Below are positions 14,100 to 26,965 of a DNA stretch of 64,000 bases, in pieces (the stretch's first letter is position 1; the number at the start of each line of letters is the position of its first letter). The stretch covers positions 49,773,101 to 49,837,100 of the forward strand of contig NC_029520.1 in the NCBI RefSeq assembly GCF_001577835.2, given 5' to 3'. The position numbers were made by a program, and so were the translations under genes. The notes under the pieces were generated by a model, which had not been told where the DNA came from, did no database searches, and saw only the letters and a list, made by a program, of their open reading frames with translations. This DNA is from Coturnix japonica (Eukaryota > Chordata > Aves > Galliformes > Phasianidae).

Positions 14100-14387
14100 G
14101 GCTCGGAGCCGCCGAGCGCAAAAGCTTTTGATTTGAAAGGGGACCGCATCCCCTTTTGAAAGGAGCCTGCTCCCTAGGGCAACCACATCACACTGCTGAT
14201 TTGCTGCAGTGGAGACTGCAGCGCGTACAATATGCCCTCCCCCCTCCTCCCGTGCTGCTTACAGCATCAGTCCGGAGCTGAGCAGGGAGACGGGCGCGAT
14301 ACCCCATAACCCACCCATGCTCGGGAATGCCTGAGTGCTAACGCAGCGCCTCCGAACGCAGCACCGGCCACCCCTCCACACGCCGAG
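14100..14387 (+). promoter_or_regulatory. Putative RTN1-C promoter and 5' UTR
   Basis: This GC-richer stretch with several CpGs lies directly upstream of the RTN1-C start codon, inside AT-rich intronic surroundings. It holds a 7-bp inverted repeat (AAAGGGG at 14136-14142, CCCCTTT at 14150-14156) and a pyrimidine-rich block at about 14235-14250. No clear TATA box is seen. RTN1-C is known to use its own internal promoter in other vertebrates. The exact transcription start cannot be read from the sequence. Confidence 0.6.
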
Positions 14388-14448
14388 ATGCAAGCCAGTG
14401 CCGACTCCACCAAGATGGACTGTCTTTGGAGCAACTGGAAATGTCAGG
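14388..14448 (+). CDS. RTN1: RTN1-C private first coding exon
   Basis: The exon encodes 20 residues plus one base and ends TGT CAG G before the donor GTATTA. The spare G joins CT of exon 2 to make Ala21. The sequence around the ATG (cgccgagATGc) has A at -2 and G at -1, so it is a moderate rather than ideal Kozak context. The long isoforms skip this exon. Confidence 0.95.
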
Positions 14449-17400
14449 GTATTATGTCTGTTCGAGTGTTGCATGCTAGAAGGACTGCATGGTAAAGGCA
14501 GGATCCGTCCATTTTCGCATTGTTCACCTGCGGGCCTTTGCATGCTTTTTTATCTCCCTTCCTGCAAAGCTTTTATTTGGGGGTTACGTTAAGAAAGGAA
14601 GGAAGAACCTTTCATTGTGCTGTTTGAATGCATTTCTCCCATCTCCAGCTGCCTCGCCCTGTGAGCACCCGGGATGCAGCACCTTCATCCTGCCTCCCAG
14701 CCCATTCCCAAGCATCCCTTAGCAGATCATCCTCATCCCAGCATGATTTCTTCCCCGTGGGGGCTGTAGGAGAGCCGGGCGATGGGGAATCCGTGCTGAC
14801 CAGGGAAAGTGGGGCTGGAGGTGGCGGTGATGTGTGCTGGGTGCATCCTGCCCTGGGCACACCCATGGCCAGGGCTGAGCTGAGTATCGGCACAAAGAAA
14901 ACGCAGCTCCGGCGGCAGTTCTTGTTTTTTGTGTTTCTTGCTGTTTTTGTGTGTTTTATTGAGCTTCCCAGCACTCCGCCGAGCCATTTGGGGGAAAATA
15001 TTGTGGGGGTATGTGTAGGGGAACAATAGCATCTTCGTTTGGGGCTGATTTTCAGTGATATGGAGCGGGTTTGGTGCCTGCGCTGGGTGGGGCTGGCACC
15101 TTCTGGGGCGCCTCGGCCGGCTCTGCAGCCATTTTTTGTTGGTTTCACCCTTCCCAGCCAGCATCCAGCCTTTGTTTTGCTAAAGGCAAAGCCTCTGTGA
15201 GGCTACCAGCTGGGCACATAGGGAGAAAAGCATGTGGCAGTCCTGCGGGCAGGGAGGACACATGCGGATTGAATGTGGTTTTTAATTTTTAGGTGCTTGT
15301 TTACATTGAATAGAGCGTACATGGTGCTCACAGCGGGGTCCTGGCAGAGAGATTAGAGCATCATCTTGTTAAAGGGACCGGGATGCTGGCAGACAGAGCT
15401 CTGTGAAGGGAGCTGCATGTAACAGGAGCCAGGAGTCCATCCTGAAGTGCTTTTGGGGAGGGCAGGAGGAGGCAGACAGACATACAGACGCTGGTTTTCA
15501 GAGCTATTTCTGCAATCTTAATCCGGCACCTAATTGTATCGTGGTGTGAGGGATTTTTTTTTCAGTAGGAATCTGGGAAGTAAACAGATGCACCTGTTCA
15601 GTGCCAGCCTGCAGCAGTTAGGGCTTTCCATTCCTTAACCCAGGCTTTTCTATAGGATTGTTTGATCCATTCGGCTCTTATGGGAGAGCCCCACCTAAAC
15701 CTGAGTCTTTCCATATGAGATTTAAGCATGAGCATCCTTGTGAGGTAGGGCTGGGGTTTGTGTTTGTTTCATTTCCTAAAAGGTGAAGGATTCTGCTGAT
15801 AATCCTAAAAATGCTGATGTGCTGAGTCAGGTTGTTGAACCACCTGTATTTAGAGGCAGACGAATTTTTAACCCTTTTTTATTAGGAAAAAAAAATAAAA
15901 AGAATATTTATTCATAAAGTTAAAAAAAAAGGGGGTAACAACAAAAGGCACGCTGCTGTTGTTTAATTAATTATTAATCATGGGTAACAACTGCAGGCTT
16001 TCTCTGTTTCTGTGCTTTCCTTTTTGAAATCAAGGAGCAGAAAATGAAATGGCACAACACGACCCCTGCTGCTCTGAGACAAAAAGGGTCGGAACAAAAT
16101 TGACGCAGCTGAAATAAATCACTTGCCTTGGTTGCCACATCATCTGCACATCTTTCTTGTTCTCGGTTGGTGCTCTCTGCTTTAGAAGGGATCCTGCAGG
16201 AAAACATGAAGCACAGAGCATTATTTCTGCCAGCAAAATTCTTTGATCGCTCTCAGATAAAATAAAAGCAATTTAAAATTGAGAGGAATGAAGGCTAAAG
16301 ATTGATTCGACGATTCTCCTGGTACCTATTATTCACGTCCCCCCTCCGTCTCGACCCAGAATATCAGTTTCATGAAAATCTGGGGTTGTATAATTTTGCC
16401 AAGTTCGTTCTGCACGGAATTATGGCTCCTCCTGAAAACTCTGGAATATGGCTGCGAACGGAACAGATGCAGTCACAGACCTCAGTAAATTCTGAGCATA
16501 TTTTTACTGAAATTATGGAAATGAAATGCTGAGGATAACTTTAGTTTTAATTAATAAAATGTCAATCAGCTATATCATTAGCTTGCCCTTACAGAGCTTT
16601 AAATTAATGTAAAATTTATCCAGGCTCTGGAGGAGCTGCAGGGATGCTTGGTGACGCTTTGGCTTTGCCCCACTGAATCTATGTACTGTTCCTTTTCTTT
16701 AGAGGACTGCTGCTAATCACGTTTAGAAATACTGCAATGAGTTTTACCCACCCATCCTGCTGGTCATGCTTGTGTCAATGGTGGATCCTGATAGAGCCTT
16801 CAGAGATCACATCAACACATCAACCCCACTAGGCACCTGCTTCTTGCAAAGTATTGTCATGGGTAGGTGGTGCATTGGATTGGCTGGGATTGAGCCATCC
16901 ATAATGCACGAGTGTGTGGAGAAAGATCTCCAACTGGGCATGCTGGTGGCTGGAGCATGAGTCCATGCTGGGGGCTCATCCCCACACCTCTCTGCACGGG
17001 TTTCTGTGGGTTAGGAAGGTCTTGGCACCTCAACCTGTTGGGCTCCTTGGTGGTAGCACACTGGTCCCCATGTCGCTGTTTCTTCTGCATGCAAGCTCCC
17101 AGCTGGACATAAGTAAAATGCCTGTTCACTATAAACTAAAGTGGAATTGGAGTGCAGATTTCATCAAATCTTTCCAGCTGCCACAACTCCACTGGAACTG
17201 GAGTTACTGATGAGCTCTCCACCTTTGCAACAGCTACAGATCTGCCCCAGATGCTGGTTTTTACATTGGACCTTGTTAAAGCCAAAATCCTGGAACAAAG
17301 TCATCATCTGATGTAACTTCTTTAGCTAATATCTTCAAGTAACTCTACTAATTGATGGAGAATTTGCATCCTGATTTTGCAGCTGATTTCCTGTGAAATT

Positions 17401-17715
17401 AGATTTGTCAAGATATTTTTCCACTTCCAGATTTGCTTTCATTTCTTGTTGCTGCTACATAAATCCAATCAATCCTTCTTCAGGCACATCCCTGTTGATG
17501 GCAATAGAGCTGCAAGATCAAGAGTTTAAAATTAGAGGACAAGCTGTCTTAGGCATGAGCTTCATACTGCTGGGTTGCCAGCTTTCTCAGCAAACACAGT
17601 GATCCAGGTGGTATCAAAAGGGAGATTTCAATAGCTCTACCAAAACATGCTCTGTACATCTCCTGCTTCATATCTGAATGTAAATCTCTTTCTTTTATAC
17701 TTTTGAGAACAGATA

Positions 17716-17752
<37 letters not shown>

Positions 17753-20700
17753 CAGAACAAAGAACAAATTCCCCCAAATTAAGATCAAGATATTCTTTAT
17801 GGTGTAATTTAATCTCCAGCAAGAGGGTGATGATGTGGCAATAGGCAACAATGGAGGACTTTCATCAGATCTCTGAGAAAATTAACTGAGTTTGAAGGGG
17901 CTGTTTTGATATCAAAGGGGTAGCCTCTCCGTGTCACATTCTCATAACTAAAATAGATCTGAGCCTTAATTTTGAATGTCTGCAGACTTTCAGGTGTTTG
18001 GATAGAGTTAGGAAGGGTCTGGGTCTGTTAGTTTGGTCCAGGAGCATCTCAGAACAGTCTATACATTTCCATAGCTTCGTGTGTATACAGGGACTGCACC
18101 TGGGGACTTTGCTTGGTCCCTTTGTTCTCTGCTTTCTTAAGATAAAAACAACAGCACCTTCATAGAAGCTGGTAAAAGCAGAGAGCGATGTGGTTTGATG
18201 AGTAGGGGGATGTGTGGAAAGATGCTTTTTTTTTTACCTTTAGATCAAATATTGGTTTCAGCTCTCATGTGAGAATAATAATAACAACAAAAAATAGCAA
18301 CAACCACAGGAGGCTGAAGGGCCGATTTCTTTATTGTCAACCCTGTTGTGCTTCTGTCTACCCAAGCCCGGACTGGTGTCTTACGTAAAGCTATCAGTCC
18401 TTATTGAGCTCACATAGTGCAGTTCTGATGTTGCAGATGGAGGAGGTGGGCTGAGGAGCATTCCATATCTTTTTCCCTGGTTCTATTCCTGCTCCAGGTT
18501 TCTTCTCTTTAGGGTTCAGGGTTCAGGTTGAGCATTGGAGCTGAGAGATGATAAAGACGTGAAGTTATACTAATGACAGGAATGTCATGGACTAGATGTG
18601 TACAGCAGGGATAAGTATGGAGAGAATCCTCAAGGCTGGAGCTGAAGAACAAGGAGAGATGCCTTGTTAAAACAACACAAATGCTCTGCCTTGGCTCTGC
18701 TGTTGATCACAGCAGTCTTCTAAAGGCACCAAACTGCTCGCTAAATGTTACATCCATCTGTATTCTGTTTTAATCAGATTTGCTGTGGGAAGGGGAGCAA
18801 AGGCTATGGATCCTCCCCTGGAGAGAAGGAGGAAATCATGTCCCCACAGCCTGTGGTTAAAACTGAGAAGTGGCATTTGTTTGAGCACAAGCAGTATTTA
18901 CTTCTCTTTGAGGACTCATCTCTAGTAGTCATATTTGTTGACAGATATTGTTGCAGCAATGCTATAAACAAGACTTCCCTTCTTAAATTGGATTTCCTAA
19001 GCCTTTCACTGCCACTAGGCCTGGGAAATGTATTATGAAGTCTCTATTGTATTGCGCTGTATACAAAATAAAAGACTTTTTCTCAGTTCTCATTAATACT
19101 AATATTACACAAGGAATGAAGCTCTACAACCCATTGATTTCACATCCTAAAGAGGCCCAATGGGACCTCCACTGTTGGGAGGGCAGCTTGATCACGTCCA
19201 TGGGTTTATTAGTATGCTGAAAACATACAACCTTTATTTGATCCTCAAGGTCCATGGCTCTCATCTGAAGGCTGCACACAAGGTTTCTGTGCACATTTTT
19301 TGTGCTAACTAAATTCTGCTTGATGGATGATCATTTTTCATACTGTTGTTGCAGCAGAGGAAAACCTTGCAGAGATCTTCAGAGGGAGGCAGGGAGAACC
19401 TGTGGAAGATGTCAATGGATCAGACTGTGCACAGCTGATCTTCATTAATTTTCATATTAAAATGCTTGCTTTAAGGCATGGAATGGAAATACAGTCATGC
19501 TACGAGATATGGTTTAATGGTTTCTTGTAACTATGGTAATGGGAGGACGGTTGGACTAGATGGTCTTGTAGGTCCTTTCCAACCTTGTGATTCTGTGATT
19601 CTATGAGAAACTACCAGAGCTCAGTTCTCATGATTTCCACCTGAACTTTAGGAAAAGGGAACCAGGAGCATCACTTCTTGGTCCACCCCAACCATCTTGA
19701 GCTTTTCACCCTCTTGTGCTGCTCTTTCCAGCCCCAGGTTTGCCTTCTGGCTTTTGTGATGCCAAAGGAGCAGATACATTTTCAGCTGAAAGTCCAGGTG
19801 TGAGCTGAGTGAGCTTCCAGGCTCTGTGCTCAGGAGCAGTTCCTTGCTGTCATTGCATGCTGTTGCTGTTATTCATATTTGGGAGGTTACTTTTAATTTA
19901 CCTTGCAAATATTGATATTTCCTGTCTGCTGATATTGACAGGTAATTGCTTAAATCAGAGACTGTACCTTTGTACATCATCAGTCTGGTGGATGGCCCCA
20001 AACAAAGAACTCATATCTTGTAAATAAGATGAAATTACACTATGATTTGTAGCCGAGTGCTTGGCACCGCTGGAAGCTTTTTCTTTCCAATTCATGCTAC
20101 TGGAGTAGAATTTTACAAGTTCCTGTTGTGAGTTAAAAAATACAGACAGGCAACTCTTTCAGATAAATAGCTCATCAAATGTGCTTCTGCAGAAAAAAAC
20201 TCTTTAGAAACAGTTCAGTGACCTGCAGCAGTCTGCAATGCTGCTTTCTTAGAGATTGCTGGCAAGTCCCCCATAATAAATAGAAAGTCTTTGGAGACTG
20301 AGAGTGTTCTGGCAACACCCAGAGCCCTTTTATAACTCCACAGCTGAGCCAGAGCTCTGCTGCGCCGTACTGGAAAGGCCACAAAGTGACTGAGGGAGGG
20401 ACTCTGCTTGCTCCTTCCAGGAGGCCGAAGGGAGATCATGAAAAGCTGCAGCTGAACTGCTGCTGCATGTTAATGGGCATGGTCAGGACTTAAGAGTTGG
20501 GGTTTTCAACACAGAAGGTTTTGAATGAAACTGAGGCAGATTTCAGTGCCTGTTCTCCAGAACCATGTTTGCACATTCTCTCTGAAAAACGTCAATGCTC
20601 TGAAATTAACATTTCAGCACTCACAAATATATGTTCCTCAGCCAGACAGATTGACTTGCTGTCCGGCTGCATGCACATCACATAGCAACAGGCTCACGTG

Positions 20701-23700
20701 GCACCAGCCTTCTGCTTCATGCATATTCAGCATGCGTTGCTCAGAATCATGCCATTGTCGTGGGTCTGGGCAGTATCACATGTGCCCACACAGCCTACAA
20801 CAAGCCCAGGTCTTGCAGGACTCTTGTCTGCACCAGGATCCTATGGTGTGATTTTACACTGAGACCTGACCAAAGCATCTAATGGTGATGTCAGATGTAC
20901 AACTTTACCTCAGCTTGTGATGTGTGTTCATGTGTGCTGGTCTGAACCTGGTGTGTGCAGGGTTGGACAGGCAGGGCAGTAAAGTGATGGGGCTGGGGCC
21001 AGCAGGTGCTGGAGCAAGCCATGAGGTTCATCTCCCTGCACCACTCCCTCTGTGTATTCCTTTAGAGACCGGAGTGATGGCTGTTGAACATGGGCACCAT
21101 GCAAGGACCTCCACCTGCCTTGCTCAGATTTTCCACCTCAAAGCTGGCACATATTTTCTCCGTGCACATATGGGAGTATTTGTGTCAAGTCTAAAAGACA
21201 CAGGATCCCTTCCTCCCAGGTCTCATTTGGCTGGTGAAAGAGGCCAGCTGCCTCTCATCTCCTTTCTCACGCATGCACACAGCCCCAGAACTGTGTCATT
21301 TGGTCTCTCCATCTCATGGCTGTGGCAAGGCTTCCCTTACCTGATACACCTTAATAAACACCACAGCCATCTCACTGAGGGGAAGTTTGCAGGAGATGCT
21401 CACAAAAACAAATCTCTCTCCAGCCATTCAGCATCTTCCTTGTTGAGAGGAGTCAGAAGGCAGTTTGGCAAATCAACATCTATGCAGCCACCTTCGGTCT
21501 TGCAGGAATTGAGGCAGGATGTCATAGAAAGAAGGAGCTGCTGCTTTTGCATCTTATCAGCTATCAGTATGAATCCAGGGAACTCCACAGAAATGGGCTG
21601 CTGTGCTTTTTACTCAGCTCTCAATTGTTTGCCTGTCTACTGCCTGCCTCCTAGGTAACATTTCTCACTGGTACGTGGCCTTTTTGTTTCATCTGCAGGT
21701 GATAATCCACTTACAGCACCCTTAGCCAGCTTACCTATTCGTTTAATATCAAGATAGTTTATAACACAGAATTGAAGTATCTCAGAAACTGAGATTTACA
21801 TAAATTTCCAAAAGTGTCCATTGACAGACCCATTTTTAAGCAGAAAAAGGATGGAGCTGTGAATAATGCAGCCTGTCCAAATGCTCACTGGTAAAAGCAC
21901 ACCAGGTCCTGTGCTGTGCTGCAGAATTTTGCAGTGCCTTTAATGAAAAAGAGACTGAAAAGCGGTAAACACCACAAACTTACCTTCTGGATGCCATTTT
22001 GTAAGGATGCATTGCAAGATGCACATTCCAACACTGAGACACTGCAAGCAGCCTGTGGAGTTCCAGCTGCATGGACACAGCTGTGTCTGCTACCAGCCTC
22101 CCTGATGGGAGTGCATGCCCTGTGCTGTAAGTACATCTTTAGAGTATCCACCAGTCCATGCACTGGGGTTCCTGCAGGAAGAAGATGTGGCCATACAACT
22201 GGAGAGCCTCTGCCACGTCCCCAGTTTACATGCTCACACTCAGCATGTGCCACTGAGTTCCCTGGTCCCTTGATGCAGTCCTTGGATCTCATCATACACA
22301 CTTCCAGTCACAGGTCCAGTGCTCAGTGCTGGCACTTAGAAATATGAAAGAGTCATTATGCTGTGTATGTTGACGGAGATGATAGTAGGATGGGAATGTT
22401 GCATTCAATAATCCAATAGCAATTTTGCACTCAAGCCCATTACTTTGAAAAGCAACGCTAATGTGTGTAATAGTAATGAGTAATGGCTCATTGACTCAAG
22501 GGAAACATGCAGTGGTGACTCACAGTGTTTTGAGATGAGATGATAAGAACTACTATGTTGGATTAATATGGTTTCTTTTTGTGTTTGTGAATTTTCTTTG
22601 GACAGATTGCATTTTCCCAGAATTTACTCTTTGTTCAGATTGTTTGACAAGCAGCATCTAAGAAATCTGCTTGGCTTGTGTTGTGCTCAAGCTGTTCATG
22701 AGGACAGCGTGTGAAATCAGAGCTGCTTTGTTTAGATTGCCATCAGCCTGTCCTTTGGCTGGAAAGGGAGTCAGGCAAGGAGAGAAAAAGAAAGGTTTTT
22801 GTTGTGTGTTTTTTTTTAATAGTTCTGAGATTTGTAATATCAGATTTGTAAATCTGATATTTAAAAAAATCAGATTTGTAATAGCAAGAGGAATTACTCT
22901 GCATTTTCAGGTTCTGTTTGTTTCCTACCCATGTAAGTGAATGGTTTCCTACCCGTGTACTCATTAAGCAGTGGCAAAACCAGGAGTTTTATTACTTCAG
23001 AAGTAACAAAAGGATATTGTCAAAACTTTGCATAGTTGAATAGAATATTGGTTTATTGTGGCTAACCCCAGATTTTCTCATTTGTTTTCAACAGCCAAAA
23101 CTTGAAGGTGTTTTGATCCAGAAGTGGAAACACATCATTAGCATTTGGACTAGTGACCAAAAATATAATAACCCAGAGTTTCAATGTAAAATAGGAACTT
23201 TCATCAGCTTTTTTCCCTTAACCTTTCTCTGCAAAGCCACATAAAGTGCAAGGATTCCAGCTAGGTCATTGGTTCTCCTTTCCTCCACATCTGAAGCCAC
23301 TGAGCTGCTTTCAGCCAAGGAAATTCCTGATGACATTCGCCCATCATCCTCCAGTGAAGGCCCCAAGCATGGCATTGGTCTTGATGCCCTCCCAGCTCCC
23401 GCCATTAACATGCTGTTCTTCTCTCCCCAGCTATCAACCTGTTGTACTGGCGCGACATCAAGCAGACAGGGATCGTGTTTGGCAGCCTCCTGTTGCTGCT
23501 CTTCTCCCTGACCCAGTTCAGCGTCGTCAGTGTTGTGGCCTACCTGGCCCTCGCCGGCCTCTCGGCCACCATTAGCTTCAGAATCTACAAATCAGTCCTA
23601 CAGGCTGTGCAGAAGACTGACGAGGGCCATCCCTTCAAGTGAGTGTGTTGCGGTCATGGCTGGGGATCAGGTGTCTTGTTGGAGATCCATTCCTAGTGGA

Positions 23701-26192
23701 AAGTCACATTTCTTTCAGCTGCAGCTCTATAAAATTCTTGCTCATAACAGGGCTTTCCATTGTCCAGAGTCTCAAGATTCATATTGGCTCAGATTCTAGG
23801 GGAGTGAGGGGGGAATAAAAGTTTGTGAAAGCAATTGTCCTCTGAGACATGGACATTTTTTTCCTGCAAGTCTAGAGATCATGGAATTCAGAAGCAGATG
23901 CAGAAAGGGGGTTTCACCATAAATAATGATGGCACAGTGCTTCAACATGCAGGAAGAGTGTCGCTTCTGGGCACACTGTGCTGGGTGTAGAGGGGATATT
24001 GGTGTCTTCTCTCCAACACTGCTGGGCTGTGGCAGGGCAGTGCATCACCTCTGGGGCTGGTGCTTGTTAAGCTCTCCCCTCTCTACTGAAGGCCTGGGCT
24101 GTTTGTTCCAGCTGATGAGGGATGCTTCATTCTCTGCTGTGCCAACAAGCCCATGAACCAATATAGGGAACTGATGTGGCTTCCCAGCACACAGTGAAAG
24201 CTCCTGCTACAGATAAGCGAGGGCTGGGGAAGAGGGGGTGATGGGGAGATAGGCACGAGCGTGCACGGTGGTGAGCCTTGCTGGGTTTCTAACTGCCCTG
24301 TGTTTCTGGCAGAGCCTACTTGGATATGGAAATGAATCTCTCACAGGACCAGATTCAGAAATACACAGACTGTCTCCAGCTATACGTCAACAGCACAGTC
24401 AAAGAGCTGAGGAGACTCTTTCTTGTCCAGGACCTTGTGGATTCTTTAAAAGTAGGATTGCTTCAAATATTTTTAACCCCTCTCTAGAGGACTGATTTAC
24501 ATTTCAAAGTGCTGTTTCCCATGTCGACACTGTCCTTATAAAACCGAGTTTTGTGTAGCTTCAGATATCAAAGTTGCTTTGCTATTTGATTTCCAATCTG
24601 CTTACTTCCAGTGGCTTAGTTAGGCAATCTGCAGTTGCAGTTGTTTATCCACAATACAGGAGTTAGAAAAGATGAGGACCAGCTTAGCTCCTGCAGGTCT
24701 GGAAGCATCTCTTGTTGTGCTGTCTGTGTCCTTGCCACAAAATAACTGGATGCAGAAATCTACCTGCACAGTGCTCAATGCAGGGTCCTAAATGAATGCA
24801 ATTAAGCCCAAAATATGCATGAAAGTTCAGCTAGGAGTGTGAGAGCAGTAAAATGCAGACAGGAAAATGGTTTTATAGACCCAGAAAAAGTACCTAGTTC
24901 CTGATGTGCCTTACTTAACAAGTCCTAATACACATTAAAAAAGGCTAATGTGCCATTATATTAGCTACTTAAGTGAACTCGTTTCTTCTTAGCTGACACT
25001 GGAGATGATGTAATGATCTGTTTTTCATTTAGTTTGCAGTACTAATGTGGCTGCTGACTTATGTGGGAGCCCTCTTCAATGGCCTGACTCTTCTGATAAT
25101 GGGTAAAAATCATCACTTCTTTTCAAATCTATTTTTAATTTCAGTTCCCTGGTGATTTCTACTTAGGCAAAACAGCCTCTCCTCACTGTGCCTTCTCCAT
25201 AGTTAAAGCACCAATCTCTTGGTGGCTTGTTCACTATTCCCATTCCATCATCCATACTGCTAGAACCAACGTGTGTTCTACAGCTTTGCAGCCGCTATGC
25301 CCAGAGCTCTGGGCAAACCCATATTTGGGAGATTTGAGCAAAGTTCATTTTTCATGCGAAGATCCCTTGGTGGATCAGCTGACCGAGTGGCACGATACAC
25401 GCTTGTCGCTGCTTGAAGTAGGTCTCTTCTCTGGAGGAATCTGATCAGCAGGAATTTAACACTGTGCTCTTTCTCTCCTCAGCTGTGGTGTCAATGTTTA
25501 CTCTCCCCGTTGTATATGACAAGTATCAGGTAAGTCTGTGCAGCTCTCCCATGCCTGTCTTGTTCTGCCTTGTTGGTGCCCCACTGACTTTGTCTCCTCT
25601 TGGTCTTTGCAGGCACAGATTGATCAATACTTGGGACTTGTGCGGACCCACATAAACACTGTTGTGGCAAAGTGAGTTCAGCAGCACACTTAACCTTGCT
25701 GTGAGGTTGTAGTATTCTGGGGTGGCTGAGAGCTGGGTGTTCCCAGGGACAACATCCCCCATCAGTGATGCCCTACCCAGATGATAGAGACATTTCCAGC
25801 CAGTAGTTCTGTGGTTCTGAAAACACAGCACTAAAAGTCTGTACTTAATTTTTTTTTTGTTTAAGCTTAATTCCTGACTTCCAGTAGACAACAGCCCATG
25901 GTAGGATAACAAAGGGCAAGAGAATATCACTGAGCATGTCTTGTGGTTATATAACCATAAACAGCCAGGACATTTAGTGTGGGGCCTGTAGGAGAGCACG
26001 GGCAGGAATCACCTCTATTTCTTGTTGGACTGTAGTCCGCCCATCCCCACAACACACTGATCACAATTACCCCTTGCTAAGACACCAGCTGAGGATCTGC
26101 TGGAATGGAGCTACTGCCTGAACATGCAATTCTTTTTCTCTATTTCTAGGATTCAGGCTAAAATCCCAGGTGCTAAGAGAAAGGCAGAGTAA
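14388..26192 (+). CDS. RTN1: Reticulon-1, short isoform RTN1-C (7 exons, 208 aa)
   Basis: RTN1-C is an ER membrane-shaping protein of neurons and neuroendocrine cells. CDS exons are 14388-14448, 23431-23638, 24313-24451, 25033-25102, 25483-25529, 25613-25671 and 26150-26192; all introns are GT-AG and phases join perfectly. The product starts [20 protein letters not shown], the isoform-C-specific N-terminus, so this start is firm. The reticulon homology domain covers residues 22-208. It has two long hydrophobic hairpins (about 35-71 and 137-173) separated by the hydrophilic loop encoded by exon 3 ([20 protein letters not shown]). The C-terminus is AKRKAE, a dilysine-like ER retrieval signal; as I recall, human RTN1 has AKRHAE and RTN4 has LKRKAE. 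The length equals human RTN1-C. Exons 2-7 are shared with longer isoforms whose 5' exons lie outside the window. Confidence 0.97.
17721..17749. repeat. (TA)n microsatellite
   Basis: About 14 perfect TA units in RTN1 intron 1. Confidence 0.95.
19526..19602 (+). mobile_element. CR1 LINE fragment (3' end)
   Basis: Reads ggttggactagatggtcttg, then aggtcctttccaacc, then gtgattctgtgattctatga. This is a forward CR1 3' terminus with its octamer tail. Confidence 0.9.
22836..22861. repeat. Near-perfect palindrome, 12-bp arms
   Basis: AATATCAGATTT at 22836-22847 and AAATCTGATATT at 22850-22861 are exact inverted copies separated by GT. A third partial copy (atcagatttgtaat) follows at about 22868-22881. 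It could be a cruciform or hairpin, or the remnant of a small element. Confidence 0.85.
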
Positions 26193-26965
26193 AGCAGACA
26201 GCGAGAATCCATCGACTACAGTAATGAATAACGGGGGAATCTGGAGTGAAACAGCTCTGTTCTTACACTGCAAATTTATCGTTCTTTTTTTTCTCAACAC
26301 CATGATATTAGAAACATGAAACTCGGAAGCAGTGCTTCTCCCCTGCTGCTTCTGCACTTAGAATACTTGCAATCACTTGTGTCAAGCACTAAAGTATAGC
26401 AAAGAGAAAAGTGTACTAGATGTGGTTTTTTGTGTTGCTTATAAAGTGCATGATGGTGAGCGCCTAAATAATATTGAACTTTTTTATTTGATCTTTTTTT
26501 TTAGTGTTTTTCCTTCTTCTATTGGCATTGCTTCTATAACTTTCAATGTTACATGTGGCTAGGGGCTTTCCTGCTTAGCGCACTGATGCAATAGTTAAAA
26601 TTGCTTCTACGTCACTGGGTTGCTGGTTGGATTCATCTTTATTAACTATATAGAATTGTAGACTGATGTTTTAGTGTTTTCCAGCACAAATAAAATGAGC
26701 AGTAATCGGTACTTATGGTAATCAGTTTTGTATAACTCCAAAAAGAAACCCACGAAAACAAAACCCAGTACTTTTGTCATAAGGGATTGACAGGCTGATT
26801 TACATGTATGGCAACTGGAAAGTTCCAGCTTGTTCAATTTATTACAATTTGTATTACATTCTCTGTAGTTCCTAATGGACTTAATTATGGACTCTGAATA
26901 TTTGCACTTATGTACTTGATACCGAATGCAGAAATAAATGTTACTAAATGTACAAAGCCCTCCCT
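26193..26965 (+). other. RTN1: RTN1 3' UTR with two poly(A) signals
   Basis: AATAAA occurs at 26689-26694 and at 26933-26938, in an AT-rich stretch that directly follows the stop codon. The second signal gives a 3' UTR of about 760 nt, in the range of known RTN1 transcripts. The actual cleavage site is inferred. Confidence 0.7.

Larger units (their letters stand above)
1..14100. other. Intronic/upstream sequence of RTN1, no exon recognised
   Basis: No open frame here looks like a conserved protein, and no exon with flanking splice sites was recognised. In other vertebrates the long isoforms RTN1-A and RTN1-B start far upstream of the RTN1-C exon, so this stretch is most likely an intron of the long isoforms (inference from known RTN1 structure). 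It holds CR1 fragments at about 1643-1775, 2426-2500, 10747-10786 and 12215-12687, possible ancient LINE sequence at 4000-4680, homopolymer runs at 1294-1307 (C) and 7224-7235 (G), and an A-rich tract at 13307-13346. Confidence 0.6.
14449..23430 (+). other. RTN1-C intron 1 (about 9.0 kb)
   Basis: The intron is bounded by donor GTATTA and acceptor ttcttctctccccag. It contains an AT-rich block with homeodomain-type TAAT motifs at about 15890-16000 and 16255-16620, a (TA)n tract at 17721-17749, a CR1 fragment at 19526-19602 and a 26-bp near-perfect palindrome at 22836-22861. A 244-codon open frame at about 20924-21658 has no recognisable domains and is taken as chance. Nothing else is recognised. 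Confidence 0.8.

Noticed and set aside
18505-18530. agggttcagggttcaggtt, telomere-like
   Set aside because: Only two imperfect units; too short to be an interstitial telomere array.
20924-21658. 244-codon plus-strand open frame in RTN1 intron 1
   Set aside because: No known domain, no splice-linked exons, and composition like the surrounding intron. Kept as chance unless transcripts show otherwise.
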